Shown here: positions 1 through 7,734 of the stretch, one piece after another
Position numbering within the stretch: position 1 is the first letter of the stretch
How the letters are laid out: every line of letters begins with the position of its first letter
Source: Pelobacter seleniigenes DSM 18267
GTDB lineage: Bacteria > Desulfobacterota > Desulfuromonadia > Desulfuromonadales > Geopsychrobacteraceae
Reading direction: 5' to 3'
Length of the DNA: 64,000 nucleotides
Assembly (NCBI RefSeq): GCF_000711225.1
Contig: NZ_JOMG01000002.1
Coordinates: 2,430,501-2,494,500, forward strand
Program-made: the position numbers and the translations under genes
The notes under the pieces: generated by a model
Told to the model about the DNA's origin: nothing
Databases searched by the model: none
What the model saw: only the letters and a program-made list of their open reading frames with translations

Positions 1-2
1 CG

Positions 3-440
3 GCCTTACTTGGAAAGCAGCTTGATGTGAGTGGTCTGGCTGTCGGGGCTGCGGTTCAATATGTCAAAAATGGCGATTTGCGGGCACTGGCAATCATGAA
101 AAACTCGCCCAATGATACGCTGAAAGAGGTTCCCTATATCACCGAACTGAATCCGGCTTTTAATGACATCATGAAAGCGTCCGGATTTTTCTATGGCGTG
201 TTCGTGAAAAAAGGAACGCCACAACCGATTATCGATACCCTGACCAAGGCTTACCAGCAGGCCATAACCGATCAAAAGTTCATTGACTATGCCAACCTTA
301 ACGGCCTTTCAATTCTCGGCCTGACGGGAGCAAAAGCCCAAGAGTTTATGAACAACTGGCGTTCACAAATGTCATGGCTGATCTGGGATTCAGGTGCCGG
401 TAAAAACAATCCTGCAGATTTTGGCATTCCGAAGCCCTAA
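3..440 (+). CDS. TctC/Bug-type periplasmic substrate-binding protein, 3' part
   Basis: This is the C-terminal ~145 residues of a tripartite tricarboxylate transporter (TTT) binding protein. The frame is open to the window edge, so the true start lies outside; the GTG at 27 is internal. The segment FVKKGTPQPIIDTLTKAYQQ is the typical TctC/Bug 'APKGTP..I...L..A...' block, and VKNGDLRALAIM is the preceding conserved 'GKLRALA' strand. Bug proteins bind carboxylates or aromatic acids in the periplasm and deliver them to TctAB. The next genes are a XylR-type regulator and a periplasmic reductase set, so a shared organic-acid substrate is possible but unproven. The family call is fairly sure; the ligand is unknown. 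Confidence 0.8.
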   Translation, partial: ALLGKQLDVSGLAVGAAVQYVKNGDLRALAIMKNSPNDTLKEVPYITELNPAFNDIMKASGFFYGVFVKKGTPQPIIDTLTKAYQQAITDQKFIDYANLNGLSILGLTGAKAQEFMNNWRSQMSWLIWDSGAGKNNPADFGIPKP

Positions 441-474
441 GGCTTAGTTAAGGTTTTTAGTTTCAGATTAAGAC

Positions 475-508
475 ACAAAAGCGAGCGGTTGAAACCGCTC
501 GCTTTTGT
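475..508 (+). terminator. Rho-independent terminator after the binding-protein gene
   Basis: A perfect 16-bp inverted repeat (475-490 with 493-508) with a GC-rich core and A/T ends lies 34 bp after the stop codon. The A-tract on the left and T-tract on the right let it work in both directions, so it can also serve the minus-strand regulator gene ending at 650. Confidence 0.85.
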
Positions 509-619
509 ATTATTGACAGTCCTTCCGGCGCTGAGACCGGCTCGTTCGGGTTTCTCGTCCTGGCCATTATTGACCTGCGGGGCGCACTTCTGGATGAATC
601 GTAGCGGCAAAAGTTTTTT

Positions 620-641
620 ACGCCTTGGCGAGCCAAGGCGT
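620..641 (-). terminator. Hairpin downstream of the sigma-54 activator gene
   Basis: A perfect 10-bp stem (620-629 with 632-641) lies 9 bp past the stop of the minus-strand regulator. Read in that direction the stem is followed by an A-run rather than a T-run, so it is not a canonical terminator. It may stabilise the transcript end that the bidirectional terminator at 475-508 produces. Confidence 0.4.
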
Positions 642-649
642 TCGTCATT

Positions 650-2272
650 TCAGGCTGATTCCCCGTAACTGCTCAGCTTGCGGTAGAGGGTGGTGATGCC
701 GATGCCGAGGACTTCCGCCGCCTTGGTCTTGTTCCCACCGGCACACTTCAGGGTTGCAAGGATATGCTGCTTTTCGACCTCTTCCAGGGAGTATCTGTGG
801 TTCCCGGCTAAGGCTTCTTGGCATTTTTTGTCGCAGAGGTCTTCCGGCAGATCCTCGATATCGATCCGTTCCCCCGGGCTCAGCGCTACGGCGAATTCAA
901 TGACATTCTGCAGCTCACGAACATTGCCCGGCCAGGTATGACAGAGCAGGTGATCGGCGGCTTTGGTGGTGAAGCCGGTGATCCGTCGGTTACTGCGGGC
1001 CGCGGTTTCATCGAGGAACTTTCTGGCCAGGGGGAGAATGTCCTCCCGCCGCTCCCGTAACGGTGGCATTTTCAGCTCGATAACCCGCAGGCGGTAATAC
1101 AGATCCTGGCGAAAGTTGCCCTGGGCGACTTCTTCGGCCAGATTGCGGTTGGTTGCGGCAAGCAGCCGAAAATCGACCGGTCGCGAGTTGCTGTCGCCAA
1201 CCCGCCTGATTTCCCTTTCCTGCAGAACCCGCAGGATTTTGACCTGCATCCCCTGGGAAATCTCGCCGATTTCATCAAGGAACAGGGTCCCGCCGTTAAC
1301 CGCCTCGAAAAAGCCGGCGGTATTTTTATAGGCCCCGGTAAACGCACCTTTGACATAGCCGAACAGTTCGCTTTCCAGCAGACTCTCGGTCACCGCGCCA
1401 CAGTTGATGGCAATGAACGGCCGATCCGCCCGGGTCGATTCGCGATGAATCAGGCTGGCGATCTTCTCTTTGCCGACCCCGGTTTCTCCACTGATCACGA
1501 TGGACGAGTCGACCTTGGCTATCCGCTTGGCAATGTTGACCGTTTTGCGCATGACCTGGCTATGGCAGACCAGGCCGGTCTGTTCCTCGCTGTCTTCCAG
1601 GCTGGAGAGCTGTTTCTGTTTTGCTTTCAGGTTGCTCTCAACCGACTTCAATTTTGCGGTGAGCTCGGACAGGACCTTGTCCGGTGATTTCAGCTCGTAG
1701 TAGGGGAGCAGCTCTTCTATCTCGGGTCCCCAGTCCTCCTTGTAGCGACCTTCCACCTGACAGATCGGGTCGCCTTTGGCGCAGCACTGGACTTCCCGAA
1801 AGAACACATCCCGACCGGTTCGCTTTGATACATAACCGCTGGCAAAACCGGTCAGAGTCCAGCACACCGGCTCATCGGTCTTGCCGAAATGTAGGGTATG
1901 TTGCTCGGCTTCATAGGAGTCCTTCCAGGAGCCGGAGACCAGTGGATTATTACCCTTTCCATCCATGCGGATATTACTGAGAGGGGTCATCAGCCCATGC
2001 AAGGCGTGCAGGTGGGGACCTGTCCAGCTGTCTTCGAACAGTTCCGGGGCTTCCCGCCAGAGTCGTTCGGCCGTGCGCCAGCCATGGGCATAGCCAAATT
2101 TGGTCAGGATGGTTCTGGTGACATTGCTGCCGAAAGCGTCGAGCAGTTCCTTGCGAAACAGCCCGTGGGCCAGGGCATCGAAGAGCAGAACCCGGCGACC
2201 CATAAACTGAATGATGCCGGTGTCCGGTACCCGGTTCAAGAGTTCTCTGAGATCGAGATCCAGTGCTTGCAT
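650..2272 (-). CDS. XylR/DmpR-type sigma-54 transcriptional activator
   Basis: 540-residue enhancer-binding protein. The N-terminal ~185 residues match the XylR_N plus V4R aromatic-sensor domains; the V4R segment keeps its cysteine cluster (REVQCCAKGDPIC, about 159-171). A short coiled linker (200-225) leads into the AAA+ domain: Walker A GETGVGKE (262-269), the sigma-54 contact loop GAFTGA (309-314) and Walker B GGTLFLDE (327-334). A Fis-type helix-turn-helix (NKTKAAEVLGI...TTLYRKL) ends the protein. I chose ATG 2272 because AAAGGA sits just upstream; a GTG nine codons earlier has no such site. Relatives sense aromatic compounds directly and activate sigma-54 promoters. It lies back to back with the periplasmic reductase genes, its probable targets. 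The effector is unknown. Confidence 0.9.
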   Translation of the reverse strand: MQALDLDLRELLNRVPDTGIIQFMGRRVLLFDALAHGLFRKELLDAFGSNVTRTILTKFGYAHGWRTAERLWREAPELFEDSWTGPHLHALHGLMTPLSNIRMDGKGNNPLVSGSWKDSYEAEQHTLHFGKTDEPVCWTLTGFASGYVSKRTGRDVFFREVQCCAKGDPICQVEGRYKEDWGPEIEELLPYYELKSPDKVLSELTAKLKSVESNLKAKQKQLSSLEDSEEQTGLVCHSQVMRKTVNIAKRIAKVDSSIVISGETGVGKEKIASLIHRESTRADRPFIAINCGAVTESLLESELFGYVKGAFTGAYKNTAGFFEAVNGGTLFLDEIGEISQGMQVKILRVLQEREIRRVGDSNSRPVDFRLLAATNRNLAEEVAQGNFRQDLYYRLRVIELKMPPLRERREDILPLARKFLDETAARSNRRITGFTTKAADHLLCHTWPGNVRELQNVIEFAVALSPGERIDIEDLPEDLCDKKCQEALAGNHRYSLEEVEKQHILATLKCAGGNKTKAAEVLGIGITTLYRKLSSYGESA

Positions 2273-2275
2273 AAT

Positions 2276-2325
2276 GATCCTTTCGAATTGATAAAGCACT
2301 CTACCATTTTGAAAGGATCTGTCAA
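2276..2325 (-). promoter_or_regulatory. Sigma-70 promoter and 9-bp inverted repeat of the activator gene
   Basis: On the minus strand a TTGACA -35 (2325-2320) is followed by a 16-bp spacer and TAGAGT as -10 (2303-2298), giving a leader of about 20 nt. A 9-bp inverted repeat, GATCCTTTC/GAAAGGATC, has one arm (2319-2311) in the promoter spacer and the other (2284-2276) over the Shine-Dalgarno. The upstream arm would not be transcribed, so this is more likely a DNA operator, for instance for autorepression, than an RNA hairpin. Confidence 0.55.
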
Positions 2326-2611
2326 TGACTAGAATAATTATCGCCAGGAATTCGGGGGTTTAGCGCTGGCATGCATTGTGTAAAGAAAAGGTTAGCCACG
2401 GCGCATGGTTGTGCCATAAGCGCTGGGACCTGTCACGATTCTGCCACCACGACAGGGCGGTTTTTACGCGACTTATTGCATTGGCAATGTTGACGTTGGG
2501 CGCAGTCAGAAGGTTTTGAACTCTTATTTTTTACCTGTCATGACAATCCGTTCTCCTCCTGCCAGGGGGCTCGGCGGGTCATGGCCCTTCGATGGAAAAG
2601 GAGTAGAAGAG
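2326..2611. other. Divergent intergenic region without a recognised sigma-54 promoter
   Basis: About 290 bp separate the activator promoter from the reductase start. The pair CCTGTC (2429-2434) and GACAGG (2451-2456) brackets a 16-nt loop and is followed by a T-run near 2460. I looked for the GG-N10-GC core of a sigma-54 promoter on the plus strand and found only weak matches. A TTGCATTGGCAATG motif lies near 2476. No coding sequence is evident. Confidence 0.4.
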
Positions 2612-4297
2612 ATGAGCAAAGACAAGTCACCGGAAGAAAAAGCAGCGGAGCAATACACTGCGAATGTCCTCCAAAATGGAATCTCTCGACGCAGCTTTTT
2701 GTCACGGACAGCTGTCGGAGCAGGGGTTGGCCTGATCGGTCTGTCCGGTCTGTCCGGAACCCGGGCTGAGGCTGCCCCGATTGACGAGTGCGGGCAATTT
2801 GCCAAGAGCTCGGATGGCGGTGCAACCCTGCAGTTCATGCCTCGGCCCGAACTGATCACGGAAAAGGATATCGCGGCTACCAAGACCTTTGATGTGGTTG
2901 TGGTCGGCGCCGGTGCCTCCGGGGTTCCCGCAGCCCTGTCCGCGGCGGAAAACGGTGCCAAGGTTGCCGTGCTGCAAAAACAGGCGATCATTGTTGCTCA
3001 GGGAAATACCGGTTCCGGTATCGATCTGAAGACCAGTGACAAGGCCGGTGTTGAAGCACTGGTCTCACTTCTTATTAATGATAATAATCATCGTTGCAAT
3101 CCGGCTCTGATCAAGGCGTGGGCCTACAATTCAGGTGAAGCGGTTTCGTGGGTTATTGATCGCGCTAAAAAAGGCGGCGCAACTGTCGTTAACCAGGGGA
3201 CAGCACCCCAGCATGGTATCAAAACCATCAACGGTTATACCATGAATTATGTGACCTCTTTTTTCGGTCCCAAGCCTTACACGACCGGTGACGGCATGCG
3301 TGCTCTGGGCAAAACTGCCGAACAAGCCGGTGTCAAGTTTTTCTTCAATATGCCGGCGACCCAACTGGTTCAGGAAAAATCCGGCCGGGTGATCGGGGTC
3401 ATTGCTAAGTATCGCGACGGTAAATACTACCGTTTTATGGCCAAGAAGGGCGTTATCCTGGCCAGCGGGGATTATCAGAACAACGAAGCAATGTGTAACT
3501 ATTTCATCCCCGACCTGAAACATTTCCTGCGCAAGCAGATGGACCGGACCGGTGACGGTTTCTCCATGGCTTATTGGGCCGGTGGCGTCATCGAGCCGAT
3601 CGGTCACACCAAAATGCTGCACGACTTCGATGCCGGCCCGGCGTCCATGTGCGATATGCCGTTTCTGGCCGTCAATCGCAAAGGTGAGCGTTTCGTCAAC
3701 GAGACCGTTGCCATGTCGCTGCTCAACAACTACCTGCGTGACGCCGAAAATGCCGGCCACTATTCACAGGTGTTCGATTCCAACTACATGACTCAGGCTG
3801 CCAACTGGCCGGGCAAGCTGGTTCCGCCGGAAGGCCTGAAAAACTATATGCCGGAAGATCCCTCTCCCAAGCATGGTGTGTTTCCGTCCCAGACGAATAC
3901 CTATGTCGCCGATACCCTGGAAGAACTGGCCAAAAAGCTCGAATGCGACCCGAAAACCTTCGTCGCCAGCGTCAAGCGCTACAACGAACTGTGCAAAGCA
4001 GGCAAGGATGATGATTTCGGCAAGCCGGCTGACAAAATGGCTCCGGTCGAAAAAGGACCGTTCTACGGAATTCACCGCAGAGTGCGTATTTCAGCCATTA
4101 CTTCAGGGATGTTGGTCAACGAACATCATGAGGCTCTCAATGCCGACGGTCAACCGATCGGTGGTCTGCATATCGTCGGCAACCTCGGCGGTGGCTTTTA
4201 CGGTGGTGTCGACTATCCGCTGACCGTCTTCGGGCTGTCGCTGGGCAGATGCTATACCTTCGGCTACCTGACCGGCAAGCGAGTCGCCAAGCTTTAG
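2612..4297 (+). CDS. Tat-exported FAD-dependent reductase (fumarate reductase flavoprotein superfamily)
   Basis: 561 residues. A twin-arginine signal (SRRSFLS, residues 25-31) with a hydrophobic stretch and an AEA cleavage site near 54 sends it folded to the periplasm. The FAD dinucleotide fold follows (VVVVGAGASG, about 95-104), and the C-terminus has a second FAD-binding block (GGLHIVGNLGGGFYGG...GLSLGR..TFG). ATG 2612 is chosen for its AAAAGGAGTAGAAGAG ribosome site. Relatives reduce the C=C bond of fumarate, urocanate, methacrylate or cinnamate-type acids using cytochrome c electrons, and the next gene encodes a secreted tetrahaem cytochrome. The classical fumarate segment (HxTMGG and the NRxGG arginine region) is not obvious: the protein reads AITSGMLVN and GGVDYPLTVFG there. 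The substrate is therefore probably not fumarate. Confidence 0.85.
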   Translation: MSKDKSPEEKAAEQYTANVLQNGISRRSFLSRTAVGAGVGLIGLSGLSGTRAEAAPIDECGQFAKSSDGGATLQFMPRPELITEKDIAATKTFDVVVVGAGASGVPAALSAAENGAKVAVLQKQAIIVAQGNTGSGIDLKTSDKAGVEALVSLLINDNNHRCNPALIKAWAYNSGEAVSWVIDRAKKGGATVVNQGTAPQHGIKTINGYTMNYVTSFFGPKPYTTGDGMRALGKTAEQAGVKFFFNMPATQLVQEKSGRVIGVIAKYRDGKYYRFMAKKGVILASGDYQNNEAMCNYFIPDLKHFLRKQMDRTGDGFSMAYWAGGVIEPIGHTKMLHDFDAGPASMCDMPFLAVNRKGERFVNETVAMSLLNNYLRDAENAGHYSQVFDSNYMTQAANWPGKLVPPEGLKNYMPEDPSPKHGVFPSQTNTYVADTLEELAKKLECDPKTFVASVKRYNELCKAGKDDDFGKPADKMAPVEKGPFYGIHRRVRISAITSGMLVNEHHEALNADGQPIGGLHIVGNLGGGFYGGVDYPLTVFGLSLGRCYTFGYLTGKRVAKL

Positions 4298-4326
4298 GAC
4301 TCAGCTCTTACCTATACCGGATGATG

Positions 4327-4344
4327 GAACGGCTCCGGCCGTTC
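4327..4344 (+). other. Intercistronic hairpin between reductase and cytochrome genes
   Basis: GAACGGC and GCCGTTC form a perfect 7-bp stem with a TCCG loop, 30 bp after the reductase stop. There is no strong T-run, so it is likelier an mRNA-stability or attenuation element than a full terminator. Confidence 0.5.
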
Positions 4345-4375
4345 TTACTAAGATATGAATTATATGGGAGAAACC

Positions 4376-4753
4376 ATGAATACGAAAACTCTACATATGC
4401 ATAAGCTCGTGTTTGCCCTGGCATTGCTGTTGATTCTGGGTGGTGTCTTTGCCAGTGGCGCCTTTGCAAAAGATGGCATGCTGCTGGATCAGTTCCATGC
4501 CAGCCAGGGCGTGACCTGTGCGGATTGTCACGGCGCTGATAACCAACGGGAAGCTGTGCCCATGATCAAATGTCTGGACTGCCATGATACCAAAGAGGTG
4601 GCCAAAGCCACCGCGAATCTGCAGCCGACCAATCCCCATAACAACCGGCACTTCGCGACCGAAACCAACTGTAATTACTGCCACCATCAGCACCGGAAGT
4701 CAGAGAACTACTGTACTCCCTGCCACTTGAGATTCAAATTCGTTGTTCCTTAG
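4376..4753 (+). CDS. Small secreted tetrahaem cytochrome c
   Basis: 125 residues with a cleavable signal peptide (hydrophobic LVFALALLLILGGVF, cleavage after AFA). Four CXXCH motifs (CADCH, CLDCH, CNYCH, CTPCH) and extra histidines (HNNRHF, HHQH) suit bis-histidine ligation, as in small tetrahaem cytochromes and the N-terminal haem domain of Shewanella flavocytochrome c. ATG 4376 follows GGGAGAAACC; an ATG 21 bp earlier lacks a comparable site. It is the probable electron donor to the upstream flavoprotein, so the two genes encode as separate chains what Shewanella fumarate reductase carries as one. No quinol dehydrogenase (CymA/NrfH type) is encoded here, so a partner elsewhere would be needed. 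Confidence 0.88.
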   Translation: MNTKTLHMHKLVFALALLLILGGVFASGAFAKDGMLLDQFHASQGVTCADCHGADNQREAVPMIKCLDCHDTKEVAKATANLQPTNPHNNRHFATETNCNYCHHQHRKSENYCTPCHLRFKFVVP

Positions 4754-4771
4754 GGAGCCTTTGTTGAAACG

Positions 4772-4799
4772 GCTGCGAGCGGAGTTTCCCGCTCGCAGC
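4772..4799 (+). other. Intercistronic hairpin between cytochrome and porin genes
   Basis: GCTGCGAGCG (4772-4781) pairs with CGCTCGCAGC (4790-4799) across a short loop, 18 bp after the cytochrome stop. It is strong but lacks a T-tract; it could be an attenuator or a 3'-end stabiliser setting reductase and cytochrome levels against porin levels. Confidence 0.5.
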
Positions 4800-4849
4800 G
4801 GAACTTCAATATTGATCCATTTTCGATATTAATTATGGAAGGATAGGTT

Positions 4850-6043
4850 ATGAAAGCTAAATTATTTATCGTGGCGCTGCTCTCTTTCGGGCTGGCGAAT
4901 ACGGCCATGGCCGCAGAAAACTTGAAGGAGATGTTCGCGCAAGGCTCCTTAAAAGGTGAAATCAGCCTGATGAACTTCACCCGCGATTTCAAAAATGGCA
5001 CCAAAGATAATCAGGATACTGCCCTGGGTGGCGCTTTCTATTATAGAACTGATTCTTTCAAGGGGATCAGCCTCGGACTGGCCGTCGGTACCACCAACGG
5101 TATTGGCGACTATGAAGACAAAGGCACCTACTACGGCCTGACCGCACCGCCGGATCATGCCAATGTCACCCGGCTGCAAGAGTACTACCTTCAGGCTCAT
5201 TACTTCGACACCACCATCAAGGTCGGTGCCCAGGAAGTGAATACTCCCTTCCTGAACATTCACCCGATCCGGATGATCCACAGATCCTACCGGGGTCTGT
5301 CCGTGGTCAACAAATCGGTGAAGGACCTGACCCTGATGGGTTACTACCTTAAGGACAACCTTGGCTGGGTTGACGAAGAATTCGTCTCCTTTACCGACGA
5401 TGTCTATATTGCCGGTGCTGCTTACAAACTTCCGGTCGAAGCCGTCAACACCAAAGTTCAGGCCTGGTATTTCACCATGCCCGACAGCTTTAACCAGACC
5501 TATTTCAAAGTTGATTTCAGCAAAAAAATGGCTGATTATGTGCTGCATGCCGCACCGACCTTCTTTACCCAGAAATCCCAGGGTGACGAACTGGACGGTG
5601 AACTGGATACCTACCAGTATGGCTTCAATGCCGGCGTCAGCGCCTTTGGTTTTGACCTGACCGGCTTCTATGCCAAAACCGGTGATGATTCCATCCGCGA
5701 TCCCTGGGGTTACGGTAAAATTATCATCCAGCAGGTCGTCAACTCTGGTGATTCTCTGTCTGGTGATCGTAGCGACGAAGACGCTTATGCTCTGCGGCTG
5801 TCCTATGACTTCAGCAAGGTCGGCGTCAAAGGCCTGGATGCCTATGTCTTTTATGCTCTTTACGATGCCCCGGCCAGCACCATCAACGAAACCGACTTCA
5901 GTGTACAGTATGCGTTCTCCGGCGCCCTGGAAGGCCTGAGTGCCCGCGCCCGTTACGCCATAGTTGATAAGGACAGCGGCCAGGAAGACCTGGACGATAT
6001 CCGTTTGTACCTCACTTACAAATTTGCCTTTGATGGCAAATAA
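4850..6043 (+). CDS. OprD-type outer-membrane porin
   Basis: 397 residues starting with a signal peptide (cleavage after TAMA). The rest alternates short amphipathic strands with polar loops and ends in LYLTYKFAFDGK, as expected of a beta-barrel. Segments such as HRSYRGLSVVNKSVKDLTLMG and the spacing of Tyr/Gly-rich strands resemble the OprD-like porins of Geobacter and epsilonproteobacteria, which admit small carboxylates. GGAAGGATAGGTT before ATG 4850 is a clear ribosome site. Its place behind the reductase and cytochrome suggests that it brings the electron acceptor into the periplasm. The family call is moderate because barrels diverge quickly; the transport specificity is unknown. Confidence 0.75.
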   Translation: MKAKLFIVALLSFGLANTAMAAENLKEMFAQGSLKGEISLMNFTRDFKNGTKDNQDTALGGAFYYRTDSFKGISLGLAVGTTNGIGDYEDKGTYYGLTAPPDHANVTRLQEYYLQAHYFDTTIKVGAQEVNTPFLNIHPIRMIHRSYRGLSVVNKSVKDLTLMGYYLKDNLGWVDEEFVSFTDDVYIAGAAYKLPVEAVNTKVQAWYFTMPDSFNQTYFKVDFSKKMADYVLHAAPTFFTQKSQGDELDGELDTYQYGFNAGVSAFGFDLTGFYAKTGDDSIRDPWGYGKIIIQQVVNSGDSLSGDRSDEDAYALRLSYDFSKVGVKGLDAYVFYALYDAPASTINETDFSVQYAFSGALEGLSARARYAIVDKDSGQEDLDDIRLYLTYKFAFDGK

Positions 6044-6076
6044 TCTGCTTATTGGTTTGTCTGTGTGATTGAGATT

Positions 6077-6127
6077 GACCGGCCGCTGCCGATGAATTCT
6101 TCTGCCCCAGAAGGGGAGCGGTCGGTC
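6077..6127 (+). terminator. Imperfect hairpin after the porin gene
   Basis: GACCGGCCGCTGCC and GGAGCGGTCGGTC pair with one or two mismatches and are followed by ATTTTCC. It is probably the first of two stacked termination signals after the reductase operon. Confidence 0.5.
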
Positions 6128-6147
6128 ATTTTCCAAAATCGGAACAA

Positions 6148-6196
6148 GTAAAGAAAAGCCCTCTTCGAATCATAACGGAGCAGGGCTTTTCTTTAC
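6148..6196 (+). terminator. Bidirectional terminator between porin gene and mgtE
   Basis: A perfect 15-bp inverted repeat (6148-6162 with 6182-6196) encloses a 19-nt loop; the arms are A-rich on the left and T-rich on the right. It separates convergent transcription of the plus-strand reductase operon and minus-strand mgtE. Confidence 0.75.
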
Positions 6197-6292
6197 CAAG
6201 AGAAAACTTTAACCCATCCTCACCCCAAACCTCTGAAAACATCGGAGCTGGTGCGTATTAAAACATCCCCAGAAAATAAAAAATAGCGATGG

Positions 6293-7654
6293 CTACAATC
6301 TATTCAGCACCAGCGAAGCAAAGCTGAGGACAAAGAAAAAACCGCACATATCGGTGACCGTGGTCAGCAGCGGGCTGGAGACCAGCGCCGGATCAAGTTT
6401 CAGCCGTTTTAACACCAGTGGAATCAATCCGCCCAGGGTGACGGCGACGATGGTGTTGACCGCCAGGGCGCCGCCAACCACCAGTCCGAGAAAGAAATTT
6501 CCTTTCCAGAGCAGGGCCACCCCCCCCAGCATAACGCCCAGGGCCAGGCCGTTCAAAACTCCGACGCTAGCTTCCTTGGCCAGCACCCGCAACAGTTCGG
6601 TCGGTCGGATCAGCCCCAGGGACAGCTCCCGTAAACTGACGGCCACGGCCTGGTTGCCCGAACAACCGCTCATGTCGCTGACCATGGGCAGGAACACGGC
6701 CAGGGCAATGACCGTCGCCAGGGTATCCTGATAGAGGGCGATGACACTGGCCGAAACGATATTGAGGACGATATTCAGCGACAGCCACGACAGCCGCCGC
6801 CCGGAGCGGGCCAAGAGCGGCATCGAACGAAATTCCTCACCGCCGATAATCCCGGAAAAGCCGAGAAACTGGCTGACGCTGCGCTTACTATTGGCCTCTT
6901 CCACCGCTTCGGGAAGCACCACGCCGAGCAGCTTGTTGTCATGGTCGACGACCGGCGCGCCGAACAGGTAGTGCTCTTCGAAAAAATTGCTCAGCTCATC
7001 CAGACTGGCGGCCACAGAAATTTTATAGGGATTGCGGATCATCAGCTTGCCGAGCTTGGTTGAACGAAGCGGGAACAGCAGATCGCGCATGCGCAGCACG
7101 CCCTCCAGGCGATCCTGATTGTCGGTGACAAAGAGGTACTGGACATTGTAGGTGCTGTACTCGTCGCGGTTGGCCTGAAAATCATCAAGCACGTCCTGAA
7201 CGGTCTGCTCGCTGTGATAGTCGAGATACTCCGAGATCATCAGCCCGCCGGCCGTGTCGGCCGGGTACTGCAGAAACTGTCTGGCTTCCTTGGCATCTTC
7301 CGGGGTCATCTGGCCGATGATGGCATCGGCATCGGCGGCATCCAGTTCTCCGAGCAGGTCGACGACGTGGTCGCTGTCGAGTTCTTCGAGGATGGCTGCG
7401 GCGTGGAGCGGATGCAGATCCTCGATGATTTCCGCAGCTTGGGCATCGGAGATATCTTCGATCACTTCGGCGGCATGCTCGGGGCTAAGCAGGGTCAGCA
7501 GCGCACTCTGGGCGCCGGCGTTCAAGCGTGACACCGCCAGCGCGGTGTCCGCCGGGTTGATACTGTTAAGAAATGCCAGCACCTGATGCGCATCGTTGGA
7601 TTCGATCAGGCTGGCCAGCTGTTCCCAGGGTTTTTCGAGTTCTTGTGCTTCCAT
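6293..7654 (-). CDS. mgtE: MgtE magnesium transporter
   Basis: 453 residues, the usual MgtE length. The order is: an acidic helical MgtE_N superhelix (to ~130) with repeats such as HAAEVIEDISDAQAAEIIED; a CBS pair (~135-260) including LFVTDNQDRLEGVLRMRDL and GAPVVDHDNKLLGVV; and five membrane helices. The pore helix reads FLPMVSDMSGCSGNQAVAVS, matching the family FLP...GMxGNxGxQ block. MgtE is an inner-membrane homodimeric Mg2+ channel gated by Mg2+ binding between the N and CBS domains. It lies 80 bp downstream of the alpha-E gene on the same strand and could be read through from that cluster. A GTTGTC/GACAAC hairpin (7693-7708) lies between them. No long leader that could hold an M-box is present. 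Confidence 0.92.
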   Translation of the reverse strand: MEAQELEKPWEQLASLIESNDAHQVLAFLNSINPADTALAVSRLNAGAQSALLTLLSPEHAAEVIEDISDAQAAEIIEDLHPLHAAAILEELDSDHVVDLLGELDAADADAIIGQMTPEDAKEARQFLQYPADTAGGLMISEYLDYHSEQTVQDVLDDFQANRDEYSTYNVQYLFVTDNQDRLEGVLRMRDLLFPLRSTKLGKLMIRNPYKISVAASLDELSNFFEEHYLFGAPVVDHDNKLLGVVLPEAVEEANSKRSVSQFLGFSGIIGGEEFRSMPLLARSGRRLSWLSLNIVLNIVSASVIALYQDTLATVIALAVFLPMVSDMSGCSGNQAVAVSLRELSLGLIRPTELLRVLAKEASVGVLNGLALGVMLGGVALLWKGNFFLGLVVGGALAVNTIVAVTLGGLIPLVLKRLKLDPALVSSPLLTTVTDMCGFFFVLSFASLVLNRL

Positions 7655-7734
7655 AAAATCAATGTCCAGGGACGGGCATGGGTTAGGTGATTGTTGTCGG
7701 TGGACAACGGGTTATTGCTTGCATTGTTGCAGAG

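Noticed and set aside
463-648. 61-codon minus-strand frame between terminator and regulator gene
   Set aside because: It spans two hairpins and lacks a ribosome site and any family feature.
2330-2611. Sigma-54 promoter for the reductase operon
   Set aside because: It is expected from the neighbouring activator, but no GG-N10-GC core with TGGC/TTGC flanks was found. Near-matches at 2377 and 2480 have the wrong spacing.
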